DNA of 64,000 nt from NCBI RefSeq assembly GCF_014133895.1, contig NC_050730.1, positions 682,001-746,000 of the forward strand. The letters run 5' to 3'. Within the stretch, counting starts at the first letter, position 1; every line of letters begins with the position of its first letter. The stretch comes from Torulaspora globosa (Eukaryota > Ascomycota > Saccharomycetes > Saccharomycetales > Saccharomycetaceae). Shown here in pieces: positions 37,209 to 46,136 of the stretch. The notes beneath the pieces were generated by a model that saw only the letters and a list, made by a program, of their open reading frames with translations, was not told the DNA's origin and searched no databases. Made by a program: the position numbers and the translations under genes.

Positions 37209-39227
37209 TTACCAGTTATCGCCACGATTGTAACCCCGATTTGCGCCAGTAGAGTTATAGGTGCCGTTATCGGCACCATAAGAGTCCCGACCTACATTAC
37301 CGGAGCCGTAATTGGCATTCGACGAATCATTGAAGCCATCGTTTCCATAAGAGGAGCCATGGGTGTCGTTGTTTCTGACATTATTTCCGGAGCTCTTGTC
37401 AGAAGATCTGTAGTAGTCGTTGGACGAACCATACGAGTCATTGTTCCCGTAGGAATTTTTGTTCTGACGAGATGTGTAATCGTCACCGCTAGAACGATAA
37501 GAGTTGTTGTTATCTCCATAAGCCCCGCTGTTATCCGAAAAACGATTATTGTCACTGGAGCGACTGTACGAGTCCTGATTCCGCGAGGGATCGCTGCTCT
37601 TTCCAGATTGGTATATTTGGTCAGAAGAGCCAGCATAATTGCCAGTGTTCCCGAGAGAGCTTTGAGCGTTTTGAGAGGAACCGTAAGTTTCACTGGACTG
37701 GCTATAAGAATTGTAGGATTCGTCGTCGGACTGCTTCTTTTTGTGGGAAGATTTCTGCTTACTGCTGGAAGAATTGTGTGATTCGTTTCCATACGAATTG
37801 CCGGCATTGGAGGAGCCATATGAATTTTTTTGGTTGTTTGATGAGCCATATGTAGAGTCCCCATAAGAATTTTTCTTGTTTATTGAGCTGTAATTGTCAT
37901 CGCCGTAGGAGCTCTCCATGTTAGAGGAACCATATCTGTCATCCTCCCCCCCATAGGAGCTCTTCTTGTTGGAAGAGCCATAGTTGTCCGTAGAACCGTA
38001 TGTGTCATTACCGTAGGAGTTCTTTTTAGAAGAACCGTGGGAGTCTCCACCGTGGAAGTTTTTCTTAGCTGAACCATAGGTGTCATTATCTGTGCCATAT
38101 GGACTCTGGTTGTTGGAAGAACCGTAGTTGTCACAGCCGTAGGAGTTCTTTTTAGAAGAACCGTGGGGGTCTTCACCGTCGGACTTTTTCTTAGCTGAAC
38201 CGTAGGTGTCTTTGCCATATGAACCCTGGTTGTTGGAAGAACCGTAGTTGTCACTAGAACGGTATGTATCATCACCATAAGAGTTGTTCTTTTTAGAAGA
38301 GCCGCGGGAATCGTCACGATAAGAGTTGTTCTTAGATGAACCGTAATTGTCCTTATCAGCATATGAACTCTTCTTGTTGGAGGAGCCGTAGTTATTATCA
38401 CCGTAGGAGTTGTTCTTAGATGGACTGTAGTCATCGTTGTCGTTACCATATGAATTCTTCTTGTTGGAGGAACCGTAGTTCTCGCTGGAGCTGTGTGTAT
38501 CGTCACCGTAAGAGTTCTGCTTTTTGGAAAAGCCATAAGACTCGTCGCCGTAGGAGTTTTTTTTGGATGAACCATAATTCTCGTTATCGTTACCAAATGA
38601 ATTCTTCTTCGAGGAACCGTAGTTCTCACTAGAACCGTATTTGTCCTTCTCGTTGCCATACGAACTCTTCTTGTTGGAGGAACCGTAATTACCATCACCG
38701 TAGGAGTTGTTCTTAGATGGACCGTAATTGTCATCACCGCCATATGAGCTCTTCTTGTTGGAGGAACCGAAATTGTCGCTAGAGCCATAGGAATTGTTCT
38801 TGGATGAACCGTAGCCCTCGTTGTCGTTGCCATATGAGTTCTTATTGGAGGAACCGTAGTTGTCACTAGAATCGTATGTGCCTTCTCCGTAGGAGTTCTT
38901 CTTGTTAGAAGATCCGTAGGCATCTTCACCGTGAGAGTTCTTCTTGGATGAGCCGTAGGTATTATTCTCACCGTACGAACTGTTTTGGTTGGATGAATTA
39001 TAGCCACCATCGTTGATGGAGGCCTTGCTGAAGTGGCCACGGACCGTCTCTTCCAGCTTGTTAAAGTTCTCACTACCAATGCTACTCTTGAATTGGTCTA
39101 CCCTTTCCTTACCAGCAAAGCGTTCAACCCGGTCAACCAAATCGCTGTTCCCTTGATTGTTCTCACCGCCATCACCATTACCATTGTTGTCACCAGCGAA
39201 TTGCTTGACTTTATCAAACAAACCCAT
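37209..39227 (-). CDS. DDR48: Ddr48 stress protein with expanded SYGSS-type repeats
   Basis: A 672-residue protein, much longer than S. cerevisiae Ddr48 (430). The non-repeated head, MGLFDKVKQFAGDNN then RVDQFKSSIGSENFNKLEETVRGHFSKASIND (given as its ends, residues ~43-73), is the conserved hydrophilic domain. The remaining ~590 residues are tandem Ser/Tyr/Gly/Asn/Lys units such as YGSSNKKNSYG with variable Asp insertions. Ddr48 is induced by DNA damage, heat and osmotic stress; a physical role is not established. The promoter has two STREs and a TATA box about 80 bp upstream. Confidence 0.93.
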   Translation of the reverse strand: MGLFDKVKQFAGDNNGNGDGGENNQGNSDLVDRVERFAGKERVDQFKSSIGSENFNKLEETVRGHFSKASINDGGYNSSNQNSSYGENNTYGSSKKNSHGEDAYGSSNKKNSYGEGTYDSSDNYGSSNKNSYGNDNEGYGSSKNNSYGSSDNFGSSNKKSSYGGDDNYGPSKNNSYGDGNYGSSNKKSSYGNEKDKYGSSENYGSSKKNSFGNDNENYGSSKKNSYGDESYGFSKKQNSYGDDTHSSSENYGSSNKKNSYGNDNDDYSPSKNNSYGDNNYGSSNKKSSYADKDNYGSSKNNSYRDDSRGSSKKNNSYGDDTYRSSDNYGSSNNQGSYGKDTYGSAKKKSDGEDPHGSSKKNSYGCDNYGSSNNQSPYGTDNDTYGSAKKNFHGGDSHGSSKKNSYGNDTYGSTDNYGSSNKKSSYGGEDDRYGSSNMESSYGDDNYSSINKKNSYGDSTYGSSNNQKNSYGSSNAGNSYGNESHNSSSSKQKSSHKKKQSDDESYNSYSQSSETYGSSQNAQSSLGNTGNYAGSSDQIYQSGKSSDPSRNQDSYSRSSDNNRFSDNSGAYGDNNNSYRSSGDDYTSRQNKNSYGNNDSYGSSNDYYRSSDKSSGNNVRNNDTHGSSYGNDGFNDSSNANYGSGNVGRDSYGADNGTYNSTGANRGYNRGDNW
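37290..38990 (-). repeat. DDR48 coding minisatellite
   Basis: Imperfect tandem units of roughly 30-60 bases, each carrying a TCCAACAAGAAG-type and a TATGG(A/C)TC(A/T)TC-type core on the minus strand. They keep the reading frame throughout. The array leaves two other frames largely open as well. Confidence 0.9.
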
Positions 39228-39305
39228 CTTAAGTTCCTATTTCTGACTTCGCCTTGAAGCTTCCAACTGCCAATCCATGATGAAACAGACTGAAGTTCCG
39301 CTTCA

Positions 39306-39368
39306 TTTTATACCGATCAGATCGATTGCTCCTTGGCACGCACATCAGGGGTACGAGCGCTAAAGGGG
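39306..39368 (-). promoter_or_regulatory. DDR48 promoter: TATA box and two STREs
   Basis: TATAAAA on the minus strand at 39306-39312 lies 80 bp before the ATG. AGGGG (read on the plus strand) occurs at 39347-39351 and 39364-39368, 120-140 bp upstream, matching the Msn2/4 stress element. This arrangement fits a strongly induced stress gene. Confidence 0.65.
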
Positions 39369-39555
39369 TAATACCTTGTAATACCCGTGTGCTGGTCGTT
39401 CGGCAAATTCTCAAGATTACATTCTCGAGGTTGTTTCTGTACAGAGTTAAAGAATTTTAGATCAGCGTTCATAATAGTCTGAGCAGGGCTTAGACAATCT
39501 GTATTTATATTATACCCTTTGGATATATATATACGTCGCTATTTATGGTAAATTC

Positions 39556-39638
39556 GAAACTCATTCAATTCGAGAATTACGCCCTTCTTTTGCACTTTTC
39601 GAGGATGCTCGTTTACGGCTATAGTTCCGACATAACAC
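39556..39638 (-). repeat. Diverged direct repeat, copy A (LTR-like)
   Basis: Aligns with 40974-41058 in the same orientation, sharing ACTCA..GAGAA, CTTTT and the exact nonamer CTCGTTTAC (39608-39616). It lies directly after the pol stop codon on the minus strand, where a 3' LTR would begin. LTR identity is inference; I cannot fix both ends. Confidence 0.45.
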
Positions 39639-39661
39639 TCAAGTTTCGGCAGTTTCTATTG

Positions 39662-39746
39662 TATGAATCTCCTTGCGAGTCCTAAATACTGCTTGACTGG
39701 CAGCGGTTTGGTTAAGACATCTGCCATATTATTTTCGTCTTCACAA
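39662..39746 (-). mobile_element. Ty1/copia retrotransposon remnant: C-terminal end of RNase H
   Basis: On the minus strand the sequence reads ENNMADVLTKPLPVKQYLGLARRF and a stop. The ADVLTKPL(P) block is the characteristic end of the copia-type RNase H/pol polyprotein. Upstream, another frame contains EFVKT, which suggests a frameshift just before the motif. No intact gag, integrase or reverse transcriptase is visible, so this is a relic. Confidence 0.7.
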
Positions 39747-40267
39747 ATTCAACCGCCTTCCATCCCGCTGGCCTAAACGAAGGAGTGGCTCGCTTGCAGG
39801 TGTATTCCTACCCTTCCTTTGCGTTTTCTACTTTCGAACCTTACAATATCCGGATAGAAAGGCGTACAAGTAGCCAGGCTCTCTCCGTCTGTGTCCGTAC
39901 TTTGCCCCAGCAGTGGCACTGCCAATGGTGTCAACCCGGTCACTCTGGTGGCCAAGTCGCGCAACTAGTTGCCCTAAGTTACATTTGCTCAGATAGGAGG
40001 CCATTGGGTGTCTTCCGAAGTGAGATCTCGGATAATTTCTGATCTGGAAAGCAGAAAAAGGGCTGGTTTTGCCCAAAAATTTGTCATAGGTGCCCACTAG
40101 GTTGCTAGACGTGATCAAGATACCTGTGTTGCGGTAAAACTTGACGTGAATGATTTCTTTTGCGGTTCTGTCGCTCTTAACAAGAGGTCCAAGGCTATAA
40201 TGGGATCGTAGTCACCAGCTACCGGGTAGCATTCAATGAACCTGACCGTAGATGTTCAATACCGCTA

Positions 40268-40893
40268 TTATCGCGTTGGGTAGCTACCCTGTGTATATGG
40301 GTGTAGTGTTAGCGTGCATAGTTGACATGTGGTGATAATTACGATCCGGGTCTCTGGCACGAATATTGGCCTACCTGGCCAATCATTACTGACTATTGTC
40401 TCGTCGCCAGCTAATATAGGTGCTACTGCATGTACCGATGAATTAGCGATTACCGCAGCCATATCCATCAAGGCTAAATACGCCTTGTATCGATCGTAGT
40501 CCCTTTTTCCGACCATTAAACAGCATCTGGTTGCCTGTAGTGACACAAGCATTATAGCCAGAATCCAAGGTCACGCCCAGTGATTCTACTGTACCAATAG
40601 CTCCGATCACGCAGTCGGCCCTGCCTGCTCCTCCGCCGTTAGACCAGTCTCTACAGGCCCGAGTTTGTACGTCGTTCGGCTGCGCCAAAGGCAGCAGTTG
40701 GTTGCCACCCAAATAAGTATCTAAGTGCGATAGCACTCCTACTGGTGGGATCGAGCTCGTCTAGTGCATTACGAAGTGCGTAACCTGCCCAAAACGCAAA
40801 TGCAGACACGAAGATAGTGATCATTAAGGCCATAGTGATCACTATCGCCTTTCGCCTCGCTTTCTGAGGGGGAGGGGCGATGTCTTTAATCAT
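40268..40893 (-). pseudogene. Frameshifted membrane-protein gene, unrecognised
   Basis: Three overlapping minus-strand frames continue one another. An 80-codon ORF (40651-40893) has a basic N-terminus and one strong membrane segment (AIVITMALMITIFVSAFAFW, ~16-35). It is followed by a frame with three Cys and a Gly-rich stretch (40443-40736), and then a third frame (40268-40552). Sensible-looking protein passes from one to the next with two shifts. The family is not recognised; a short-tail, one-pass layout with an exposed Cys-bearing domain is what can be seen. It lies between the two copies of a diverged repeat. Confidence 0.5.
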
Positions 40894-40973
40894 TTTGAAC
40901 AGGACCTTTAATGTTGATTTTTTGTTATTGTCTTCCTTTTAAGATATAGCTTTCCGACAATCTAACATGCGTC

Positions 40974-41058
40974 CAATACTCACACGAACTGAGAAATACC
41001 TCCTCCTTTTATACTTTGTAGAACGCTCGTTTACATATAGCTGTGCTTCGTATAAGCC
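40974..41058 (-). repeat. Diverged direct repeat, copy B (LTR-like)
   Basis: Partner of 39556-39638, same orientation, with the shared nonamer CTCGTTTAC at 41026-41034. On the minus strand it contains TATAAAAGGAGG and sits ~80-160 bp before the broken membrane-protein ORF, so it could also be that gene's promoter. Confidence 0.45.
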
Positions 41059-41316
41059 AGCGCTCTCTGTAGTCCAGAAAAAGTCAGACTAACACATATT
41101 ATTAGTCTCCATTAGTTACATGATGTGATCTATTATTTCAGACAATGGAAACGTGGGGACTGCACGTTCCTGATGACGGCGTTACCGTCTTCTCTGCATA
41201 CTTCGCCGGGCGATATCTTTGTTGGGAAGCAACAGATCTTCTCGAGGAATTTAAACGACATGCTAATTCTATCTGCCTGTATCTAGCGGAACGGAAAACG
41301 GTGACGTGTACCACTG

Positions 41317-43299
41317 TCAGATGCCAGTAAGGCTTTGCTGCAGCCAGCCAATCGTTCTACGCTTCACTTCGCCGTTCTCATCTTTGTACAACCTTCTTTC
41401 TTCCAAAATTTTTATCATCTCTTCAGCTGTCTTGCCCTTGCTTATGCCGTTGAGGATGAATTTGTACAATCTTTTCCGTCTAGCAAACGTCTTTCGGTTC
41501 CGATTTAATCTCCACTTGTTGCCGAACTGCTCTTCGAGTTTTTTTATTGGTGGGTTTCCACCTATGCCGACCGTATACTCCTCCCAAATGGTTTGCACGT
41601 TGCTAGGAGCCTTCAAGAGGGTGTAATCTTCATCATGGACGTCCGAGGCATCATTCCGTTTTGAGTCGTCTTTTCTTGGCTTGTTGCCACGGCATGATAA
41701 ATCGCTTTCTCCGTCCTTGGCGGGAACTCTTTCATTCTTACTGGACAAGTGTTTGTTTGAGAATGCCGTGCTGTCCCAATGGTGGCCCTTATTGTCAGTC
41801 AGGACTGTCGCAGTCTCGTAATTGGGTTGAGTGGAAGCGCCCTGTCTACGCGCATCTGTTCGTCCAGCGTCGGCTACGTCATCCTCATCCTCCTCGTCGC
41901 CTTCGTCGCCCTCGTCGTCATCGCTGCCGTCCGAATCGTTGTCGTCGTCATCGTCCTCCTGGTATCCGTCATCATCTTCATCTTGTGTTCTTCTGTTCTC
42001 TCCATCGTCGATCGTTGGCTGGCCCTTGAGAGGGTCAGTTATATGGTTGGCCTGCAACGGTATCCCACCTGGTTGTCCTTGACTTGGATTGTGTAGCTGA
42101 TCTTGCAGTCGAGTGGATGAAAGAGGATTGTTACCACCTTTCAAAAGCGGTGTCATGCCGGTATGATCTAATGTCAAGTTCGGTAAGCTTATCGTGCCGA
42201 AAGCGTTCAACGATGTCAAATCCTTGTAGGATTGCATGCCACTCGCTACATTTGAGCTATTCAAGCCTGAACTCATCAGGTTTTCACCCGAAGCGGTATT
42301 CTTTTTCCTTCTCTTGATTCCATTCGGATTTAAAGTGAATGTTGCATGCCCGGTCTGCCTATCATTGAAATTACGGAACTGGCTTGCATCTCCATGTAGG
42401 CCATTGCTCTCCGCAAACTCAACTCCGTTCAGGTTGTGATTGAGCGTGCTCACATCGTTCATTGACGACACGGGTCTGACGCTCGATTGAGAAATCTTAT
42501 TCCTATTCGGGGGCCTCATTCTTCTCAAATATGCGCTACTGACATTGGTAATGGAATTGAGCAGATCAGTGACAAACGTATCCTGAAGACCAGTTTCGTT
42601 TTTCTGCTCCTGCTGCATAGAAAGAGCACTAATTTGACCCGACAGCTCTTTTGACATTTGCGCATTTTCGTGCTTCAAATCTTTTATCGTTGCATTTTGT
42701 TCATCGACGCTTTTGCACAACTTTTGAAACACCTCCTCCATGGCTATCAGTCTTGCACTGATTTCATCCATCCTTTGAAACATCCTCAATGTATTCGCAC
42801 TCATATCTGAGCTCATGATCGGCGATGAATGACTAGAGTGCATCGAAGATCGCAGTCCCGACATCGTCGATGCCTTGTTGGTTCCGGCATTACTGCCCTC
42901 GACAGACACAGTAGCGCCGTTGCTCATCGCTATCGGCGTTGGAATTGTGCTACTGCCACCAGAGTTCGCCATTGCCGTGTTGCGATTCGCCTCATTCCCA
43001 TTCGTAATGGAGGTTTTCCCCAAACTTTCAGGAACCAAAGAGAGGTCCAATCCAAGTGCCAACGAATCCCCTGGGGTGGCAGCTGCGGGAATACCGAGTG
43101 CTCCCCGGCCGCTGTCATCAACCGCAAACCTCGGAGGCATCGCTGTCCCTGGTACCACTTTGGAATCATCATGAATCAATCCCGTGCCACGATCACCAGC
43201 TGTGGAAACAACCCCACCGGCACCTATTCGGTTACCACTGTCAACACCACCAATCCCTGTCGTTGGTTCGGCGGTCAATGCATGATTTAGATCAGACAT
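41317..43299 (-). CDS. HOT1: Hot1 transcription factor (Gcr1-C type DNA-binding domain)
   Basis: A 660-residue protein (S. cerevisiae 719). A coiled-coil segment lies at ~175-225 (MDEISARLIAMEEVFQKL onward), a long acidic Asp/Glu tract at ~435-475, and the Gcr1/Hot1/Msn1-type DNA-binding domain at ~570-630, recognised by IWEEYTVGIGGNPPIKKLEE and FGNKWR followed by RRKRLYKFI. Hot1 is recruited with Hog1 to glycerol and osmostress genes. It is the neighbour of DDR48 as in S. cerevisiae (YMR172W beside YMR173W). Antisense ORFs in the acidic tract are artefacts. Confidence 0.9.
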   Translation of the reverse strand: MSDLNHALTAEPTTGIGGVDSGNRIGAGGVVSTAGDRGTGLIHDDSKVVPGTAMPPRFAVDDSGRGALGIPAAATPGDSLALGLDLSLVPESLGKTSITNGNEANRNTAMANSGGSSTIPTPIAMSNGATVSVEGSNAGTNKASTMSGLRSSMHSSHSSPIMSSDMSANTLRMFQRMDEISARLIAMEEVFQKLCKSVDEQNATIKDLKHENAQMSKELSGQISALSMQQEQKNETGLQDTFVTDLLNSITNVSSAYLRRMRPPNRNKISQSSVRPVSSMNDVSTLNHNLNGVEFAESNGLHGDASQFRNFNDRQTGHATFTLNPNGIKRRKKNTASGENLMSSGLNSSNVASGMQSYKDLTSLNAFGTISLPNLTLDHTGMTPLLKGGNNPLSSTRLQDQLHNPSQGQPGGIPLQANHITDPLKGQPTIDDGENRRTQDEDDDGYQEDDDDDNDSDGSDDDEGDEGDEEDEDDVADAGRTDARRQGASTQPNYETATVLTDNKGHHWDSTAFSNKHLSSKNERVPAKDGESDLSCRGNKPRKDDSKRNDASDVHDEDYTLLKAPSNVQTIWEEYTVGIGGNPPIKKLEEQFGNKWRLNRNRKTFARRKRLYKFILNGISKGKTAEEMIKILEERRLYKDENGEVKRRTIGWLQQSLTGI

Positions 43300-43927
43300 C
43301 TTGCTGCTTTTAATAGTCCGCCTGGCTGCTTAACAAGAAGCTCCCACAACAGTATCTTTGAGAGCAGCAATCTCAAGCCAATGCGATTAAAACGGTATGT
43401 CTGCTCTAAAGATATGATAACTGTAGACTACATTCGTCCAAGTTTCGAGATGATCTTGCTGAAATACGTCATTATCAAGAACTGTATTAACATGACGTGT
43501 AGAATGACTATCTTACAATAATTCATAGCCATGATGACTACTTGATAGTCAATCGCTCAATTCACCATAATAAAAGTTGCCAGAGAGTATGTGTCAATTG
43601 TACACGCTGCTGGCAATGGAATAGACAGAACTGGAGTCTTACAGCCTGCATAGCTTGCATAGCTTGCGCCACTGCGTCAGCACAACTTAAAATTTTGCTG
43701 AAATTGTTCACCTCTTCAGGCCTTAATGTCATCAAGAAGTGAGCCGAACGGTGCGGAGCGATCAAGAGCCTATGGCGCTATTTCTTGTCGTATGTCATAC
43801 TAGGATCCATGCTAAATCCTAGTCAAGTGACCAAAAGAGGTACCCCTTATTAGACTTGTTGCACATATAGGCAGACCCTTCTGAAGCGTTAGCACAATTT
43901 CAAGGACAGGCTCGCTGAAGTAGATGA
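43300..43927. other. Divergent promoter region, HOT1 / FMP40
   Basis: About 630 bp; only short unsupported frames (for example 43542-43742). An overlapping short uORF sits at the FMP40 start. No other element recognised. Confidence 0.45.
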
Positions 43928-45934
43928 ATGAGTGAGATGAATATCCTTAACGTGTTGAAAGAGTCTGGAACTTCGAGGGTCATCAGAAGTTTGACTCCAG
44001 ATGCGACCATTCCAACGATCAGCAGAGCTCTGGAGGTCGCTGAGGAGCCTGAGAATGAGGAAGAGAGGACAAAGCTACGGGAGAAAGTGTTTCATACTCC
44101 GAGAATTGTGTCAAATGGTAGTCATTTTGCATTCACGCTGCCTGAAAAGAGACCTCACTACAGGACATTAGTGCAATCGCAATTGGGACTAGAAGAGCTT
44201 GGGCTGCAGGCTGATGCAAAACTAGAAAGACTTTTGAGCGGACAAGATGTATACTACGACGGGAATAAGGGTATATTCCCATATAGCATGGCGTATGCCG
44301 GCTTCCAGTTCGGTCAGTTTGCAGGTCAGCTCGGCGACGGAAGAGTTGTGAATCTGTTCGACTTAAAGGACAAGAAGGGCAAGTACCAGACATTGCAGCT
44401 TAAAGGGAGTGGTCTCACTCCTTTTTCCAGATTCGCTGATGGAAAAGCTGTTCTGAGATCTTCCATACGGGAGTTCATTATATCTGAGGCATTGCACCAG
44501 ATCGGTATACCGTCCTCGCGAGCCCTGCAGTTGACCTCTTTGCCGAAAACCAGAGCGAGCAGAGGCATGTCATTTGAGCCAACCGCGGTCGTTTGCCGAG
44601 TAGCACCCTCATGGATCAGACTGGGAAATTTCGATCTGCTTAGATGGAAACCCAACTTAACAGCTTTGATCAAGTTATCTGACTTTGTTATTGACGACGT
44701 ATTTGAAAAGGGCAACGAGTTCCCCAAGGAGATCGATGTGAACATCTTCAAGGAGGATCCTTTTGCAGACGCCGACGCGGAACGAAGGAATATTGGTAAA
44801 GTGACAGAGGTCACCAAGTATGACTTGCTATTCAGGCATGTCGTAAGGAAGAATGCAGAGTGTGTGGCCTACTGGCAGACTTACGGATTCATGAACGGGG
44901 TACTCAACACAGACAATACATCCATCATGGGACTGTCCATTGATTACGGCCCGTTTAACTTTCTAGACAGATTCGAGCCCAGTTTCACACCGAACCATGA
45001 TGACGTGGAGGGCAGATACGCATTCCACAATCAGCCCAGTGTCATCTGGTGGAACCTCGTGCAATTCGCTCAATCGCTTTCGATATTGATAGGCGCTGGT
45101 GGGAAGCACATGAACCGGGTACTAGCACTGCAGGAGAAGATGCAGCCACTACCTAATGATGTGGAGGAAGAGATTGTCGAGCGCGCCAACGATCTAATAG
45201 GTCTCGTTGCGCATGAATATAAGTTTGTGTTTACGACAAAGTACGCCGAATTGATGAGCCGAAGGTTAGGTATCGACCTCGATCTAAGCACCTCTGCTAG
45301 CGATGTCGCGAAAACGAGCACTCTCGTAAAGGATTTTTGCTCAACCATCCTGGAACCGCTGCTCGCAATATTGAAAACGACCCGAATCGATTATAACAAT
45401 TTCTTCGTCAACTTACAGAATTACAAAGGTCCCATCCTGACGGATACCGATTCCTTAAAGGGTCTGAGCAGACCGTTTATTGCCATTTTCTTCAATATTG
45501 AACAGCAGGCGAAGCTCGAAGCCTACTACGAAAATGAGGCTGATTTTGCGCACTCCGACTCTGGCGAAACCCGCTTGCTTGTCGAAGCGCTAGAACAGCT
45601 AGTCAAATGGTCCAAATTATACGTAGATCTGGCACCTGATCCCCAAGAAAGGTATGTCCTTTCCAAGAAAGTGAACCCCTTATTCGTACCAAGATCATGG
45701 ATCTTCGACCAAGTGATTGCCCACTTCGTTGACGAGCAGCGCACTGAATTGAATGACCCAGCTGCCAAGTTGGACACATCTATCTTACAAAAGCTTTTAC
45801 TGATGAGCAGTCATCCGTACGACCCAGACAAATGGGACGCATCGCTAAGACCTGATTTACAAAAGATGTGGTCCGATCTGTCACACCCAGAAACACTCGA
45901 CCATTATTTGAAGCAAGCGAGCTGCTCTAGCTAG
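43928..45934 (+). CDS. FMP40: Fmp40, SelO-family protein AMPylase (mitochondrial)
   Basis: A 668-residue SelO/UPF0061 protein (S. cerevisiae Fmp40 688). Conserved blocks are FGQFAGQLGDGRV, LQLKGSGLTPFSRFADGKAV, the RSSIREFI motif, and the metal-binding MNGVLNTDNTSIMGLSIDYGPF region. SelO enzymes have a pseudokinase fold with flipped ATP and transfer AMP to redox proteins in mitochondria. The C-terminus ends in CSS, where animal SelO has selenocysteine before the final Ser-Ser, so the redox residue is kept as Cys. Start chosen at the first long-frame ATG (43928); M4 is an alternative and could matter because a uORF overlaps M1. Confidence 0.96.
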   Translation: MSEMNILNVLKESGTSRVIRSLTPDATIPTISRALEVAEEPENEEERTKLREKVFHTPRIVSNGSHFAFTLPEKRPHYRTLVQSQLGLEELGLQADAKLERLLSGQDVYYDGNKGIFPYSMAYAGFQFGQFAGQLGDGRVVNLFDLKDKKGKYQTLQLKGSGLTPFSRFADGKAVLRSSIREFIISEALHQIGIPSSRALQLTSLPKTRASRGMSFEPTAVVCRVAPSWIRLGNFDLLRWKPNLTALIKLSDFVIDDVFEKGNEFPKEIDVNIFKEDPFADADAERRNIGKVTEVTKYDLLFRHVVRKNAECVAYWQTYGFMNGVLNTDNTSIMGLSIDYGPFNFLDRFEPSFTPNHDDVEGRYAFHNQPSVIWWNLVQFAQSLSILIGAGGKHMNRVLALQEKMQPLPNDVEEEIVERANDLIGLVAHEYKFVFTTKYAELMSRRLGIDLDLSTSASDVAKTSTLVKDFCSTILEPLLAILKTTRIDYNNFFVNLQNYKGPILTDTDSLKGLSRPFIAIFFNIEQQAKLEAYYENEADFAHSDSGETRLLVEALEQLVKWSKLYVDLAPDPQERYVLSKKVNPLFVPRSWIFDQVIAHFVDEQRTELNDPAAKLDTSILQKLLLMSSHPYDPDKWDASLRPDLQKMWSDLSHPETLDHYLKQASCSS

Positions 45935-46011
45935 CCCTTTCTGCAAGAGCCCCTTCCTCGAAGGTTATATAGTCTTGCGGTCAATGCGATGAGCAACTTT
46001 GTTAAGGCCGC

Positions 46012-46063
46012 CGGGTAACGGTCTTATAGATCAAGCATCGTGGATCGTAATCGAAACTATATA
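46012..46063. promoter_or_regulatory. Reb1 site and TATA before the 88-residue ORF
   Basis: CGGGTAA (46012-46018, Reb1 core on the minus strand) followed by a TATATAAG box near 46056-46063, about 75 bp before the ATG at 46137. This ordered arrangement supports a transcribed gene downstream. Confidence 0.5.
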
Positions 46064-46136
46064 AGGGTAGGAGGTAGAACATTTAAAGTAGATTGGGAGA
46101 CGAGTCAGTAGCCGTCAATCCACGTCAGAGAATCAA

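Larger units (their letters stand above)
39228..41316. other. 2.1-kb debris region between DDR48 and HOT1
   Basis: DDR48 and HOT1 are neighbours in S. cerevisiae. Here the gap holds the DDR48 promoter, a retrotransposon pol end, a diverged direct-repeat pair and a broken membrane-protein ORF (each listed separately). The rest, including 39750-40260 and 41070-41316, contains only short frames that I cannot support. Confidence 0.6.

Noticed and set aside
37880..39079. 399-codon minus-strand ORF, Thr/Val/Arg-rich
   Set aside because: It is a second frame of the DDR48 repeat tract; the DDR48 frame matches the known protein. Reported only as a latent frame.
42829..43290. 153-codon plus-strand ORF opposite HOT1
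   Set aside because: Antisense to the HOT1 N-terminal coding region; Arg/His-rich with no domain.
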